Positions 1-5,650 of a DNA stretch of 29,173 nt are shown one piece after another. Source of the stretch: CAYUDP01 sp964443725. GTDB lineage: Bacteria > Patescibacteriota > Minisyncoccia > Phycocordibacterales > JAKFXT01. Within the stretch, counting starts at the first letter, position 1. Each line of letters opens with the position of its first letter. The notes below the pieces were generated by a model that had not been told where the DNA came from, did not search any database, and saw nothing but the letters and a program-made list of their open reading frames with translations. Position numbers and translations under genes: made by a program. The DNA lies in contig CAYUDP010000010.1 of assembly GCA_964443725.1 (NCBI GenBank), forward strand, positions 1 to 29,173. The letters are read 5' to 3'.

Positions 1-133
1 TGCTTTGACCGTTGAGCAGTGTGTACTGACCATCTGCCTCGATCATTCCAACCATCGTCCTGATTACTCCGTCTTCGGCCGAGAGGACGAAGACTTCCTG
101 GCCCAGTCCTACTTGTTTTGGTTTGATTTCCAC
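1..133 (-). CDS. Small hypothetical protein, 5' part only (cut by window edge)
   Basis: A minus-strand reading frame opens with GTG at 133-131 and stays open for 44 codons to the window edge. It begins VEIKPKQVGLGQEVFVLSAE (first residue is fMet in the cell). A good Shine-Dalgarno sequence (GAGAAAGGA, at about 139-147) lies six bases before the GTG, which decides the start and the strand; the overlapping plus-strand frame has no such signal. The frame is soluble, mixed alpha/beta in character, with no membrane segment or motif I recognise. It is richer in G+C (32 of 60 in 61-120) than the housekeeping genes and resembles the other minus-strand orphan genes here. It lies downstream of the RNA unit at 283-494 but is separated from it by a terminator. 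Function unknown. Confidence 0.6.
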   Translation of the reverse strand, partial: MEIKPKQVGLGQEVFVLSAEDGVIRTMVGMIEADGQYTLLNGQS

Positions 134-250
134 GATGATTCCTTTCTCAAAATGAATCGTTTAATTAAGGACTTATACAAAAAATATACTATATTTATTC
201 ATATGTAAAAGCAATAGTTTTTGTGGGTTGGGGTTTTAAAGAAACTTTTT

Positions 251-282
251 ATAAAAAAACTAACCCCCGCCAAAGGCGGGGG
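251..282 (-). terminator. Rho-independent terminator of the putative RNA gene
   Basis: An 8-bp G+C stem (264-271 with 275-282, loop of three) is followed on the minus strand by TTAG and a run of seven T (plus-strand A run at 253-259). The T run exists only on the minus strand, so the unit it ends comes from the right (494-283). Confidence 0.85.
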
Positions 283-494
283 GGACTCTATCACGGCGTT
301 TGATCCAGAGCACGTAACTCGCATCGTACCTGGCACCGTCCAAGGCGTCGACTGATCATCACCAGAAGGCTGACTGCCTTAGCCATTGGTCTGGGCTATG
401 CTTTCGCATTCCCTCTAATCTCTTTTACCCTTACCGCTTTACCTGCTTGCAGGCTTGTTCAGCGAGTATCAGCGGGGAGAGATTACACAAGTCC
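283..494 (-). ncRNA. Putative structured non-coding RNA of unknown family
   Basis: A consensus promoter predicts transcription from G494, and a strong terminator follows at 282-251, giving an RNA of about 210 nt plus terminator. The predicted 5' end GGACU (494-490) pairs with AGUCC (287-283) just before the terminator, closing the molecule. Inside I see further perfect helices: 484-478 with 423-417 (7 bp), 475-471 with 438-434, a GAAA-capped hairpin at 409-398 enclosed by GGG 413-411 and CCC 395-393, 390-387 with 364-361 around a hairpin 380-376/370-366, and 333-330 with 308-305. It is G+C-rich within AT-rich flanks. The longest open frame is a 31-codon ATG frame without a Shine-Dalgarno site. 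It lacks the hallmark motifs of tmRNA, RNase P RNA and SRP RNA. A long regulatory leader is an alternative. Confidence 0.6.
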
Positions 495-500
495 GAAATT

Positions 501-529
501 ATTATATCCCTGTCAAATAAAAAAGTAAA
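501..529 (-). promoter_or_regulatory. Promoter of the putative RNA gene
   Basis: On the minus strand, a perfect -10 TATAAT (506-501) sits 17 bases after a -35 TTTACT (529-524). The start predicted seven bases beyond the -10 box is G494, the first base of the closing helix of the RNA. Confidence 0.7.
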
Positions 530-572
530 TAAAAAGTGTTAGGTTTGTATTCCCATTATGGTAATACAAAAA

Positions 573-597
573 CTCTCAGATTTATCTGAGTGTTTTT
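573..597. terminator. Bidirectional terminator hairpin
   Basis: CTCAGA (575-580) pairs with TCTGAG (585-590) around TTTA. T runs follow on both strands (plus 593-597; minus from the A run before 573). It may insulate the RNA gene at 494 from transcription coming from the right. Confidence 0.6.
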
Positions 598-673
598 ACT
601 GGTTCCACATCGTGAACGAAGTTACAACCTATTTTATCAACCAAAGCCGATACTTTCACATTCCTGATTTTTC

Positions 674-706
674 AAAATGAAAACCGCTGACCATTGCTGG
701 CCAGCG
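674..706 (-). terminator. Terminator after the small membrane protein gene
   Basis: An 8-bp stem with one G-U pair (706-699 with 692-685, loop 698-693) is followed on the minus strand by GTTTTCATTTTG. It lies about 20 bases past the stop of the gene ending at 727. Confidence 0.6.
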
Positions 707-726
707 ATAAGCCGAAGTGTGGAGGT

Positions 727-1050
727 TCATCCACACTTGATAAGTTTGCCGTGGTAGTGGTGTGGCAGCCACGACAGTCGGACTCGTTTGTTGACTCGCG
801 CGAGCGAGAACTTGCGAAGAGTGAAAAAACTCTCTCGCTGGAAGCTGCGTCCTATTACTTGGAGCAGGCCGATTGGTCCAAGTAGGAACGCCACTCGTTC
901 CCAGCGAAGCATCCAGTAGATGCCGATGTTGTCCTTTCTGTTGGCCATATCGGCGTTGTTGATGGCTTGGATGTTGTTACCTCGGATGATTCCTTTGGCG
1001 ACAAGACCCAGCGAAAACCACAGCACTGCGACTACAAAGACGGTGCTCAT
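727..1050 (-). CDS. Small hypothetical membrane protein (107 aa)
   Basis: Start chosen at the ATG at 1050-1048 (MSTVFVVAV...) because AGAAAGGAA lies a few bases before it; the open frame extends further upstream, but those codons lie in AT-rich promoter-like sequence. Two hydrophobic segments are visible, at about residues 2-22 and 46-64, separated by a polar stretch with several Asn and Asp residues. The last 40 residues are basic (many Arg, Lys and His), which suggests a cytoplasmic tail. No family recognised. The gene is G+C-rich with GC-ending codons, unlike the AT-rich housekeeping genes, and has its own terminator. A plus-strand frame over 694-885 is its shadow. Confident that it is a gene; function unknown. 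Confidence 0.6.
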   Translation of the reverse strand: MSTVFVVAVLWFSLGLVAKGIIRGNNIQAINNADMANRKDNIGIYWMLRWERVAFLLGPIGLLQVIGRSFQRESFFTLRKFSLARVNKRVRLSWLPHHYHGKLIKCG

Positions 1051-1250
1051 TTGTTCGTTCCTTTCTGGTATATGATGAAGTTCTACATATACTATGACAC
1101 ACGTATCTTTATTTTTCAAATGCAAAAGTTCTACCGTTCTACTCAGGGTAGAAAATAAAATGGCTCAAACGAAAGCGATTTTTACTGGCCCCCCTAGGCT
1201 TCTGAACTTCGAACTTTCTTTACGGCAGAAAGAGTGTTTGTACCTGGGTT

Positions 1251-1715
1251 CTAATATCCCTCCGGTGGCTTAACCTTCGAGCCCAGCACCCCCAGATTCA
1301 ACTCCCGAATATGAGCATCAATTTTTGTTGCAAATTGATTTAGCGTCTCTTTTTCAATTTCAGATTTTGAGGAAAGAATAAAATCTAATGTTTTATCAAA
1401 ATCATTATTAAACTGTTGATTGATGTCTTTCCATTTAACATCTTTGAGTAATGCGCCCGCTCCTTCTTCATATGGTAGAACTCCAATTTTCATTAGAAAT
1501 GCTATTGCGGGGTAACCAAGATATCCTTTCCAAAACGAACCGTTGTCATTAGCCATAATGGCTTTAGTACCGGGGTCGTAACTGATGGTATAAAACTTAT
1601 TCCCACTCGATGAATAGATTTTCGCTTCGTTGTCAGCCACTTCAACACGACCGTCAGCGACAGCTCCAAGTGCCTCATATATTTTGATAATAGGTGGATG
1701 TTCCCACTTTCTCAT
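1251..1715 (-). CDS. Conserved-looking hypothetical protein (154 aa)
   Basis: A 154-residue soluble protein starting MRKWEHPPIIKIYEALGAVA. I cannot assign a function with certainty; it resembles uncharacterised proteins that I associate with CPR genomes. Visible features are a tripartite pattern: an N-terminal part with VADGRVEV and NKFYTISYD that looks like beta-strands, a Gly/aromatic stretch (FWKGYLGYPAIAFLM, about residues 81-95), and a helical C-terminal half with Lys, Asp and Asn. It ends in a short tail KPPEGY. No signal peptide or membrane segment. The ATG follows AAGG too closely for a standard Shine-Dalgarno. A promoter-like pair lies at 1735-1763. Base composition matches the AT-rich core, unlike the other small genes near it. 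Confidence 0.75.
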   Translation of the reverse strand: MRKWEHPPIIKIYEALGAVADGRVEVADNEAKIYSSSGNKFYTISYDPGTKAIMANDNGSFWKGYLGYPAIAFLMKIGVLPYEEGAGALLKDVKWKDINQQFNNDFDKTLDFILSSKSEIEKETLNQFATKIDAHIRELNLGVLGSKVKPPEGY

Positions 1716-1734
1716 CCCTTAATTATTCCAAGAA

Positions 1735-1763
1735 ATCTTAGAAAATGCTATGGTCCATCTCAA
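1735..1763 (-). promoter_or_regulatory. Possible promoter for the 154-aa gene
   Basis: On the minus strand, TTGAGA (1763-1758) and TAAGAT (1740-1735) are separated by 17 bases, about 20 bases ahead of the ATG at 1715. Confidence 0.45.
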
Positions 1764-1798
1764 TCTCGCTTAACAAGCTTTAACAAGAAATAACATGG

Positions 1799-1813
1799 GC
1801 TCCGCGGGTAGGG
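1799..1813 (-). repeat. Partial copy of the tRNA-Asn 3' end
   Basis: Fifteen bases are identical to the 3' end of the tRNA-Asn gene at 1978-1992, in the same orientation and 179 bp away. The match covers the 3' side of the T stem, the acceptor strand and the discriminator. Nothing of the tRNA 5' part is present here, so this is a fragment such as an old integration footprint. Confidence 0.6.
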
Positions 1814-1910
1814 GAATGGGCTCTTTCATTACATGAACGGTACACCTTTCGCATCTCACTTCGCGCAGGCGCTCGTTGCGATATGCTCAAGGTCTTCGAG
1901 TCCCACCACG

Positions 1911-1930
1911 CACGTGAAGCAGTTCACGTG
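1911..1930. repeat. Short inverted repeat
   Basis: CACGTGAA (1911-1918) and TTCACGTG (1923-1930) form a perfect 8-bp stem with a GCAG loop. There is no T run on either side. It lies in the 165-bp stretch between the tRNA-Asn terminator and the tRNA fragment, which otherwise contains no gene I can support. Confidence 0.4.
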
Positions 1931-1932
1931 CT

Positions 1933-1985
1933 CGCGGAGCAAAATCAAAAAGCCCCCAAAGGGGACTCTTTAATTTTGCTCCGCG
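1933..1985 (-). terminator. Terminator of tRNA-Asn nested in a long inverted repeat
   Basis: The core is CCCC-TTT-GGGG followed by CTTTTTGATTTT on the minus strand. It is embedded in an outer 13-bp perfect inverted repeat, 1933-1945 with 1973-1985, whose right arm is part of the tRNA acceptor strand plus the trailer. The terminator transcript could therefore also pair with the tRNA 3' end. Confidence 0.75.
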
Positions 1986-2016
1986 GGTAGGGCTCGAACC
2001 TACGACCAACTCGTTA

Positions 2017-2583
2017 CATTTATCCCAGTGTTTCCATAGGGGATGGACTATATCATCATCCTTCCTTTTTAAGGTTAGGACGTGAGGCGCTTCGACCTGC
2101 TTTTACACAGGGCTACTCCCCGAAGGGATAGTCTCTACACCTGCCTGTATTAAATTTAATAAAATTATACACAGGATTGGCTCGGGATTGCCCATCTTTT
2201 TAGGATTAGGGTTTCCCCGAATTCACCTCATTTTCAACCTAAGTTTCCTTAGGAGGCTGCGTAATGCCAGCATGAATTTCACGATGACAATTTGCACATA
2301 CTAGAATGCACTTATCTAATTCTTTTTGAATTTTTTCCCACGATCTTGTTAATCCTCTGACAGAAAGACCAAAGTTTTTCTGTTTTGGATCCCGATGATG
2401 GAAATCAAGTGCTTCAGGGCAGTGCCTGTATCCACAAATCATGCATTTACCGCCCAGATACTCTCTTGCCATTTCTCTAAGTCTTTTACGACGTTCGGCA
2501 ACAGCTTTTTTCAAGTATTCTGCACGGTCGGCATAAGTTCTTTTTTCTGGCATACACTTATGAATATACCACGAACTTGAACC
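2017..2583 (-). other. Group I self-splicing intron in tRNA-Asn
   Basis: A 567-bp intron. Its 3' half (2238-2017 on the minus strand) holds the conserved catalytic core. GGGGAAACCC (2218-2209) and GGGCAATCCCGAGCC (2193-2179) match the P4-P5-P6 region of cyanobacterial-type tRNA introns (subgroup IC3-like). GTAGAGACTAT (about 2138-2128) and ATATAGTCC (about 2053-2045) match the two P7 strands. The terminal G at 2017 is the omega guanosine. The HNH gene starts only 30 bases from the 5' splice site, so it occupies a peripheral loop near P1/P2. The internal guide pairing with the 5' exon is not obvious and would be rich in G-U pairs. Confidence 0.88.
2239..2553 (-). CDS. HNH homing endonuclease encoded in the tRNA-Asn intron
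   Basis: A 104-residue HNH nuclease. The zinc-type HNH module is complete: CMICG (about residues 37-41), LDFHHRDP (about 49-56) with the general-base His pair, and LVCANCHREIH (about 84-94) with the second CxxC and the metal-binding His. The N-terminal 30 residues are highly basic (KKAVAERRKRLREMA) and probably contact DNA. Such intron enzymes cut an intronless allele near the insertion site, so that repair copies the intron; the likely target is an uninterrupted tRNA-Asn gene. It lies wholly inside the intron and has no Shine-Dalgarno site. All key HNH residues are present, so it looks active or recently active. Confidence 0.88.
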   Translation of the reverse strand: MPEKRTYADRAEYLKKAVAERRKRLREMAREYLGGKCMICGYRHCPEALDFHHRDPKQKNFGLSVRGLTRSWEKIQKELDKCILVCANCHREIHAGITQPPKET

Positions 2584-2732
2584 ACAGCGAGCCGCTCTAC
2601 CGACTGAGCTACCGCGGAATGTTTTTACCCAAAATATAGTATCGGTTTTTGGGTACGAGCTATTTTAACCCATTTTTTTGATATTGAAAAGTGAGTTTGT
2701 GTTAGTATCTATATATAGAATATATTTGATAT

Positions 2733-2987
2733 ATGCCAGTTGAAAATAGCCCCCAAAAATTTAGTATTTTGAGAATCGTGGCGATCCCAGAGTCGAGGGC
2801 GGATTATGTAGAAGAATTGAAAGATGGACGTTTAAGGGTCTTTTTAAACGCCAAGAAAGAACAGGGGATGGCCAATGAAAGATTGCTAGAAGTACTTTCT
2901 GAGTATTTGAAAGTGCCCAAAAAGACGTTAAATATAATTTCTGGTCACAAAAGACCAAGTAAGAAAGTTCTAATACTAGGTAGCTAA
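2733..2987 (+). CDS. DUF167 / YggU family protein
   Basis: An 84-residue protein with the family pattern: an N-terminal beta-strand (FSILRIVAIPESR), ELKDGRLRVFLNAKKEQGMANE (the usual A-P-G-AN region) and LSEYLKVPKKTLNIISGHKRPSKKVLI, where SGxxxRxK is the most conserved feature. Length agrees with the family (about 75-100 aa). Biochemical function is unknown. It is likely transcribed from its own promoter; TAGTAT about 30 bases upstream is preceded by TG as in an extended -10. It diverges from the tRNA-Asn gene and is followed 68 bases later by the hibernation factor, which has its own promoter. Confidence 0.8.
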   Translation: MPVENSPQKFSILRIVAIPESRADYVEELKDGRLRVFLNAKKEQGMANERLLEVLSEYLKVPKKTLNIISGHKRPSKKVLILGS

Positions 2988-3012
2988 ACATAATTTTAGG
3001 AAGTGCTATAAT
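2985..3012 (+). promoter_or_regulatory. Promoter of the hibernation factor gene
   Basis: TAAACA (2985-2990) and a perfect TATAAT (3007-3012) are 16 bases apart. The roughly 37-base leader contains a small GGGGC/GCCCT hairpin (about 3025-3042). Confidence 0.55.
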
Positions 3013-3055
3013 ATTATTAATAAAGGGGCGATTAAAAGCCCTGCCATAAAAAAGT

Positions 3056-3433
3056 ATGAATATACACATTCGTGCAAATGCTATAGAAATCACTCCTGCA
3101 GTTGACGAGTATATTAGAAAGAAGTCTCAGGCCTTAGAGAAGTACCTTGCGACTGACTCTGTTGCAGATCTCTATGTTGAGGTTAGTAAGACGACGGGAC
3201 ATCACAAGTCTGGGGAAGTTTTCCGTTCCGAGTTTGACTTGCGAACAAGCCTGGGCCAATTTCGTGGTGAGGCGGAAGAACAAGACCTCTACGCGGCTAT
3301 AGATAGATCCAAAGATGAAGTACTTGAAAATTTCCGTTCGATGCACGATAAGAAAAAAACACTCTTGAGGAGGGGTAAGGAAAGAATAAAAAACATTATT
3401 AGGGGTATTTCAGGACGAGAGTCTGAGGTATAA
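3056..3433 (+). CDS. hpf: Ribosome hibernation promoting factor (HPF/YfiA/RaiA family)
   Basis: A 125-residue protein of the S30AE family. The N-terminal 95 residues follow the beta-alpha-beta-beta-beta-alpha pattern: MNIHIRANAIEITPAVDEYI, a helix carrying KKSQALEKYL, then YVEVSKTTGHHKSGEVFRSEF and QDLYAAIDRSKDEV. The last 30 residues are very basic (KKKTLLRRGKERIKNIIRG). Proteins of this family bind the decoding centre of the 30S subunit and hold ribosomes inactive in poor growth. The length corresponds to a short form without the separate dimerisation domain of long HPF. No Shine-Dalgarno site precedes the ATG. A TATAAT promoter lies upstream, separating it from the DUF167 gene. Confidence 0.88.
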   Translation: MNIHIRANAIEITPAVDEYIRKKSQALEKYLATDSVADLYVEVSKTTGHHKSGEVFRSEFDLRTSLGQFRGEAEEQDLYAAIDRSKDEVLENFRSMHDKKKTLLRRGKERIKNIIRGISGRESEV

Positions 3434-3473
3434 TACTTTTTAATTAAAAGATTAATTTAACCAAAAGTTCTTT

Positions 3474-4166
3474 ATGTGGAATAAGCCTGTTTCTGTTAGG
3501 ACAAGTACTCTTGCAATAGTGGCAGCGAGCGCTTTTTGCTTGTATCTGTCCGCAATACTCTATCTTACTAGTTCAAAAACCGAGCAAGTGGAAGCTATGA
3601 CTTATCAACATAAAGCGAAGTATTCAAATATCATGAATGATAAAAATGGAAATGTGGCAATAGAGACTTCTGTTGGGACAATCACTATATCTCTAGATTA
3701 TGAGAATTCTCCAAAGACTGCTGAGAATTTTGCAAAACTTGCTAGTTCTGGTTTTTATAACGGAACCAGATTTCATAGAGTTATAAAGGATTTTATGATT
3801 CAAGGAGGAGATCCTTTGAGTAAGGATGAGAAGATGATAGACAAGTGGGGAACTGGTGGCCCGGGATATGCTTTTGCAGACGAAGGTCATACAACAGACT
3901 CTTACAAAGAGGGTGTTCTTGCAATGGCAAATTCAGGTCCAAACACAAATGGCAGTCAGTTCTTTATAATGACTGGAAAAGAGACTGCAAATTTCGATAT
4001 GGCTATGAAGGACCGAGCAACAGGAAAGGGTAAATATACTATTTTTGGTAAAGTGACATCAGGAATGGATGTGGTTAAGAAAATCGAGGCAGGAGAAACT
4101 GTTGGACATGGAATAATAGATAGACCTGTCAAGCCAGTTATGATCATAAAGATGGTTACGAATTAA
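3474..4166 (+). CDS. Membrane-anchored cyclophilin-type peptidyl-prolyl isomerase
   Basis: A 230-residue protein with a short basic N terminus, one hydrophobic segment (about residues 12-31) and a cyclophilin domain from about residue 58. The segment has no obvious cleavage site, so it is probably an anchor with the domain outside. Core motifs are present: TRFHRVIKDFMIQGGDP (98-114) with catalytic Arg102, GVLAMANSGPNTNGSQFFI (147-165), and YTIFGKV (188-194). The position of His126 in human cyclophilin A is Tyr188 here and the cyclosporin-binding Trp is absent, so drug sensitivity is doubtful. The enzyme would speed proline isomerisation in exported proteins. The gene is followed by a strong terminator shared with the convergent fmt operon. 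Confidence 0.9.
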   Translation: MWNKPVSVRTSTLAIVAASAFCLYLSAILYLTSSKTEQVEAMTYQHKAKYSNIMNDKNGNVAIETSVGTITISLDYENSPKTAENFAKLASSGFYNGTRFHRVIKDFMIQGGDPLSKDEKMIDKWGTGGPGYAFADEGHTTDSYKEGVLAMANSGPNTNGSQFFIMTGKETANFDMAMKDRATGKGKYTIFGKVTSGMDVVKKIEAGETVGHGIIDRPVKPVMIIKMVTN

Positions 4167-4182
4167 TCTAAATATATTTAAT

Positions 4183-4216
4183 AAATCAAAAACTCCCAAA
4201 CGGGAGTTTTTGATTT
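4183..4216. terminator. Bidirectional terminator between cyclophilin and fmt
   Basis: A perfect 15-bp inverted repeat (4183-4197 with 4202-4216, loop AAAC) is built from CTCCC/GGGAG plus A/T arms, so both strands end in T-rich tails. It serves two convergent transcripts and overlaps the fmt stop codon. Confidence 0.9.
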
Positions 4217-5051
4217 ATAGTCCGAGAAGGAAAGATTCGTAAGACATTCTCTTCCCACCTTCAGGTGTTACTTCTTTGAGTTCGAATTTCCCATCTTTGA
4301 ATTCAGCCTCGTTTATTTTTACCCTTATTTTATTACCCCGCCTAACAGTATAGAAATACAATCCGACACTTTGTTTTAGCGCTCTGTACTTTCTGTAAAT
4401 AACTTCGTCTTCTTCAGTAAGTGATACTTCGCCGTCTTCTTTTTTTATCTTTTTTGTGAATGTTGCTAAGTCATGATTCTGCTCGACCCCAGTTAATTTC
4501 CCGGAAATATAATCCGGTAATATTTCAGAAATTATTTTTCCACCCAAAGTTGAGAGTATCTTATATAATTCTTCCGAAAAATATTCTTTATATTCGACTT
4601 TTCTTTCGGCAAGTATTGGTCCGTGGTCCATTTCCTTGTCCATTTTCATTATAGTGACACCAATATTTTTGTCCCCTGACATTATTTGAGATTCAATTGG
4701 TGATGTTCCGCGATATTTTGGCAGTAGGGAAGGGTGGACATTTAATACACTACTTTTTGGAATTTTGATAAATCTCTCCGGTATTATTTTCCCATATGAG
4801 GCAACGATAAATAAATCCCAAGATTCGTTAGATAATTTTTCGAAGCAATCATCGTCGAGTTTTTCTGGTTGAATTATTTCTATTCCTTTATCTGATGAGA
4901 AATTCTTTATGGGTGGAGGGGTTAGCACAAGACCGCGTCCTTTGGGGGCGTCGGGGACTGTTATTATGAGATCTATTTTTATATCGTTTGTTATCAGTTC
5001 AGATATAACATTTATAGAAAATTCATCGGTGCCGAAAAAAGCGATTTTCAT
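4215..5051 (-). CDS. fmt: Methionyl-tRNA formyltransferase
   Basis: A 278-residue enzyme that formylates Met-tRNA(fMet) using 10-formyltetrahydrofolate. The N-terminal domain is complete: MKIAFFGTDEFS, VPDAPKGRG (33-40), VASYGKIIP (83-91), NVHPSLLPKYRG (104-115) and MDKEMDHGPIL (137-147). Asn104, His106 and Asp142 correspond to the catalytic N/H/D triad of the family. The C-terminal tRNA-binding domain is shortened, making the protein about 35 residues smaller than the E. coli enzyme. The start is one base after the def stop (TAA-T-ATG), so the two are translated from one message. Def then removes the formyl group, which makes the pairing functional. No Shine-Dalgarno site. Confidence 0.93.
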   Translation of the reverse strand: MKIAFFGTDEFSINVISELITNDIKIDLIITVPDAPKGRGLVLTPPPIKNFSSDKGIEIIQPEKLDDDCFEKLSNESWDLFIVASYGKIIPERFIKIPKSSVLNVHPSLLPKYRGTSPIESQIMSGDKNIGVTIMKMDKEMDHGPILAERKVEYKEYFSEELYKILSTLGGKIISEILPDYISGKLTGVEQNHDLATFTKKIKKEDGEVSLTEEDEVIYRKYRALKQSVGLYFYTVRRGNKIRVKINEAEFKDGKFELKEVTPEGGKRMSYESFLLGL

Positions 5052-5052
5052 A

Positions 5053-5607
5053 TTAAGTTAATTTTTTGTTTCTAATTCTTTCCATTTCAACTTTCTCTGG
5101 TGGTAAATCTTCCAGATCTTTGGCTTTCTCGATAAACAAATGTCCCTCGAGGTGATCGTATTCGTGTTGGAATATTTGAGCCATAAGTCCAGATACCCCC
5201 ATGACGAAGGGGTTGCCCTTTTCGTCGAAAGCTTTTATTTTTGCTTTTTTTGATCTTTCAACTTTTCCGTACAACCACCTTACAGATAGACATCCCTCTT
5301 CAACAAAAGATTTCTCTTTTGAGAGACGGATTATTTCTGGGTTTATAAATACTAAGTCCTCATAATTATTTAATTTGTCTTCGTCTATGTCTTTTACCAG
5401 AGCGAGGGCCTTTTTTGATACCACAAAAATTCTTAAGGGTTCTCCGATTTGTGGGGCGGCAATGGCAACCCCGTCTTCTTGAGAATCCAGAGCTTTCTTC
5501 ATTTTGTTTATTACCTTGTCTATTTTGGGGGTTCCAATATCAGACAAAAAGACATTTGATGCTTTTCTATGTAATACTTCCTCGTCCTTTTGTAATATTT
5601 TTACCAT
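5053..5607 (-). CDS. def: Peptide deformylase
   Basis: I start at the ATG at 5607 (184 residues); the open frame has an earlier TTG at 5613, less likely. The three signature motifs are complete: GVAIAAPQ (46-53), EGCLS (104-108) and QHEYDHLEG (147-155). Cys106, His148 and His152 are the metal ligands and Glu149 the catalytic residue. The enzyme removes formyl from the N-terminal Met of new proteins at the ribosome exit. The sequence RSKKAKIKAFDEKG is also typical. The gene lies between priA and fmt in the minus-strand operon, with a 1-base gap to fmt and 43 bases from the priA stop. Confidence 0.95.
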   Translation of the reverse strand: MVKILQKDEEVLHRKASNVFLSDIGTPKIDKVINKMKKALDSQEDGVAIAAPQIGEPLRIFVVSKKALALVKDIDEDKLNNYEDLVFINPEIIRLSKEKSFVEEGCLSVRWLYGKVERSKKAKIKAFDEKGNPFVMGVSGLMAQIFQHEYDHLEGHLFIEKAKDLEDLPPEKVEMERIRNKKLT

Positions 5608-5650
5608 AATCAAAATTATATATATTTATTCAAAATATAAAAGTCTTATA

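Larger units (their letters stand above)
1979..2618 (-). tRNA. tRNA-Asn(GUU), interrupted by a group I intron
   Basis: Exon 1 is 2618-2584 and exon 2 is 2016-1979; joined they give a 73-nt tRNA. The acceptor strands TCCGCGG and CCGCGGA pair perfectly. D stem GCTC/GAGC, anticodon stem GCTCG/CGAGT and T arm GTAGG-TTCGAGC-CCTAC are all intact. The joined loop CTGTTAA gives anticodon GTT, and G73 is the normal Asn discriminator. The intron lies between anticodon positions 35 and 36. The 5' exon ends in U and the intron ends in G, as group I chemistry requires, and only this junction yields a normal Asn loop. CCA is not encoded (G73 is followed by CA AAA), so a CCA-adding enzyme is needed. Confidence 0.9.

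Noticed and set aside
582..659. A 25-codon minus-strand frame starting at GTG 659 (KVSALVDKIGCNF...)
   Set aside because: It is very short, its AGGA lies too close to the GTG, and the terminator hairpin at 575-590 overlaps its stop. It could be a small peptide gene, but I cannot support it.
694..885. Plus-strand frame of 63 codons opposite the small membrane protein
   Set aside because: It starts at TTG without a Shine-Dalgarno. The minus-strand frame has a proper ribosome site, membrane segments and terminator, so this is its shadow.
1850..1910. A T-arm-like string (TTCGAGTCCCACC) on the plus strand
   Set aside because: No matching acceptor, D or anticodon stem can be built around it, so it is not a tRNA gene.
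3056..3433. Link between the hibernation factor gene and the RNA unit at 283-494 as a raiA-type RNA
   Set aside because: They are 2.5 kb apart on opposite strands with tRNA-Asn between them, and I could not match raiA RNA motifs from memory; only a covariance search could decide.
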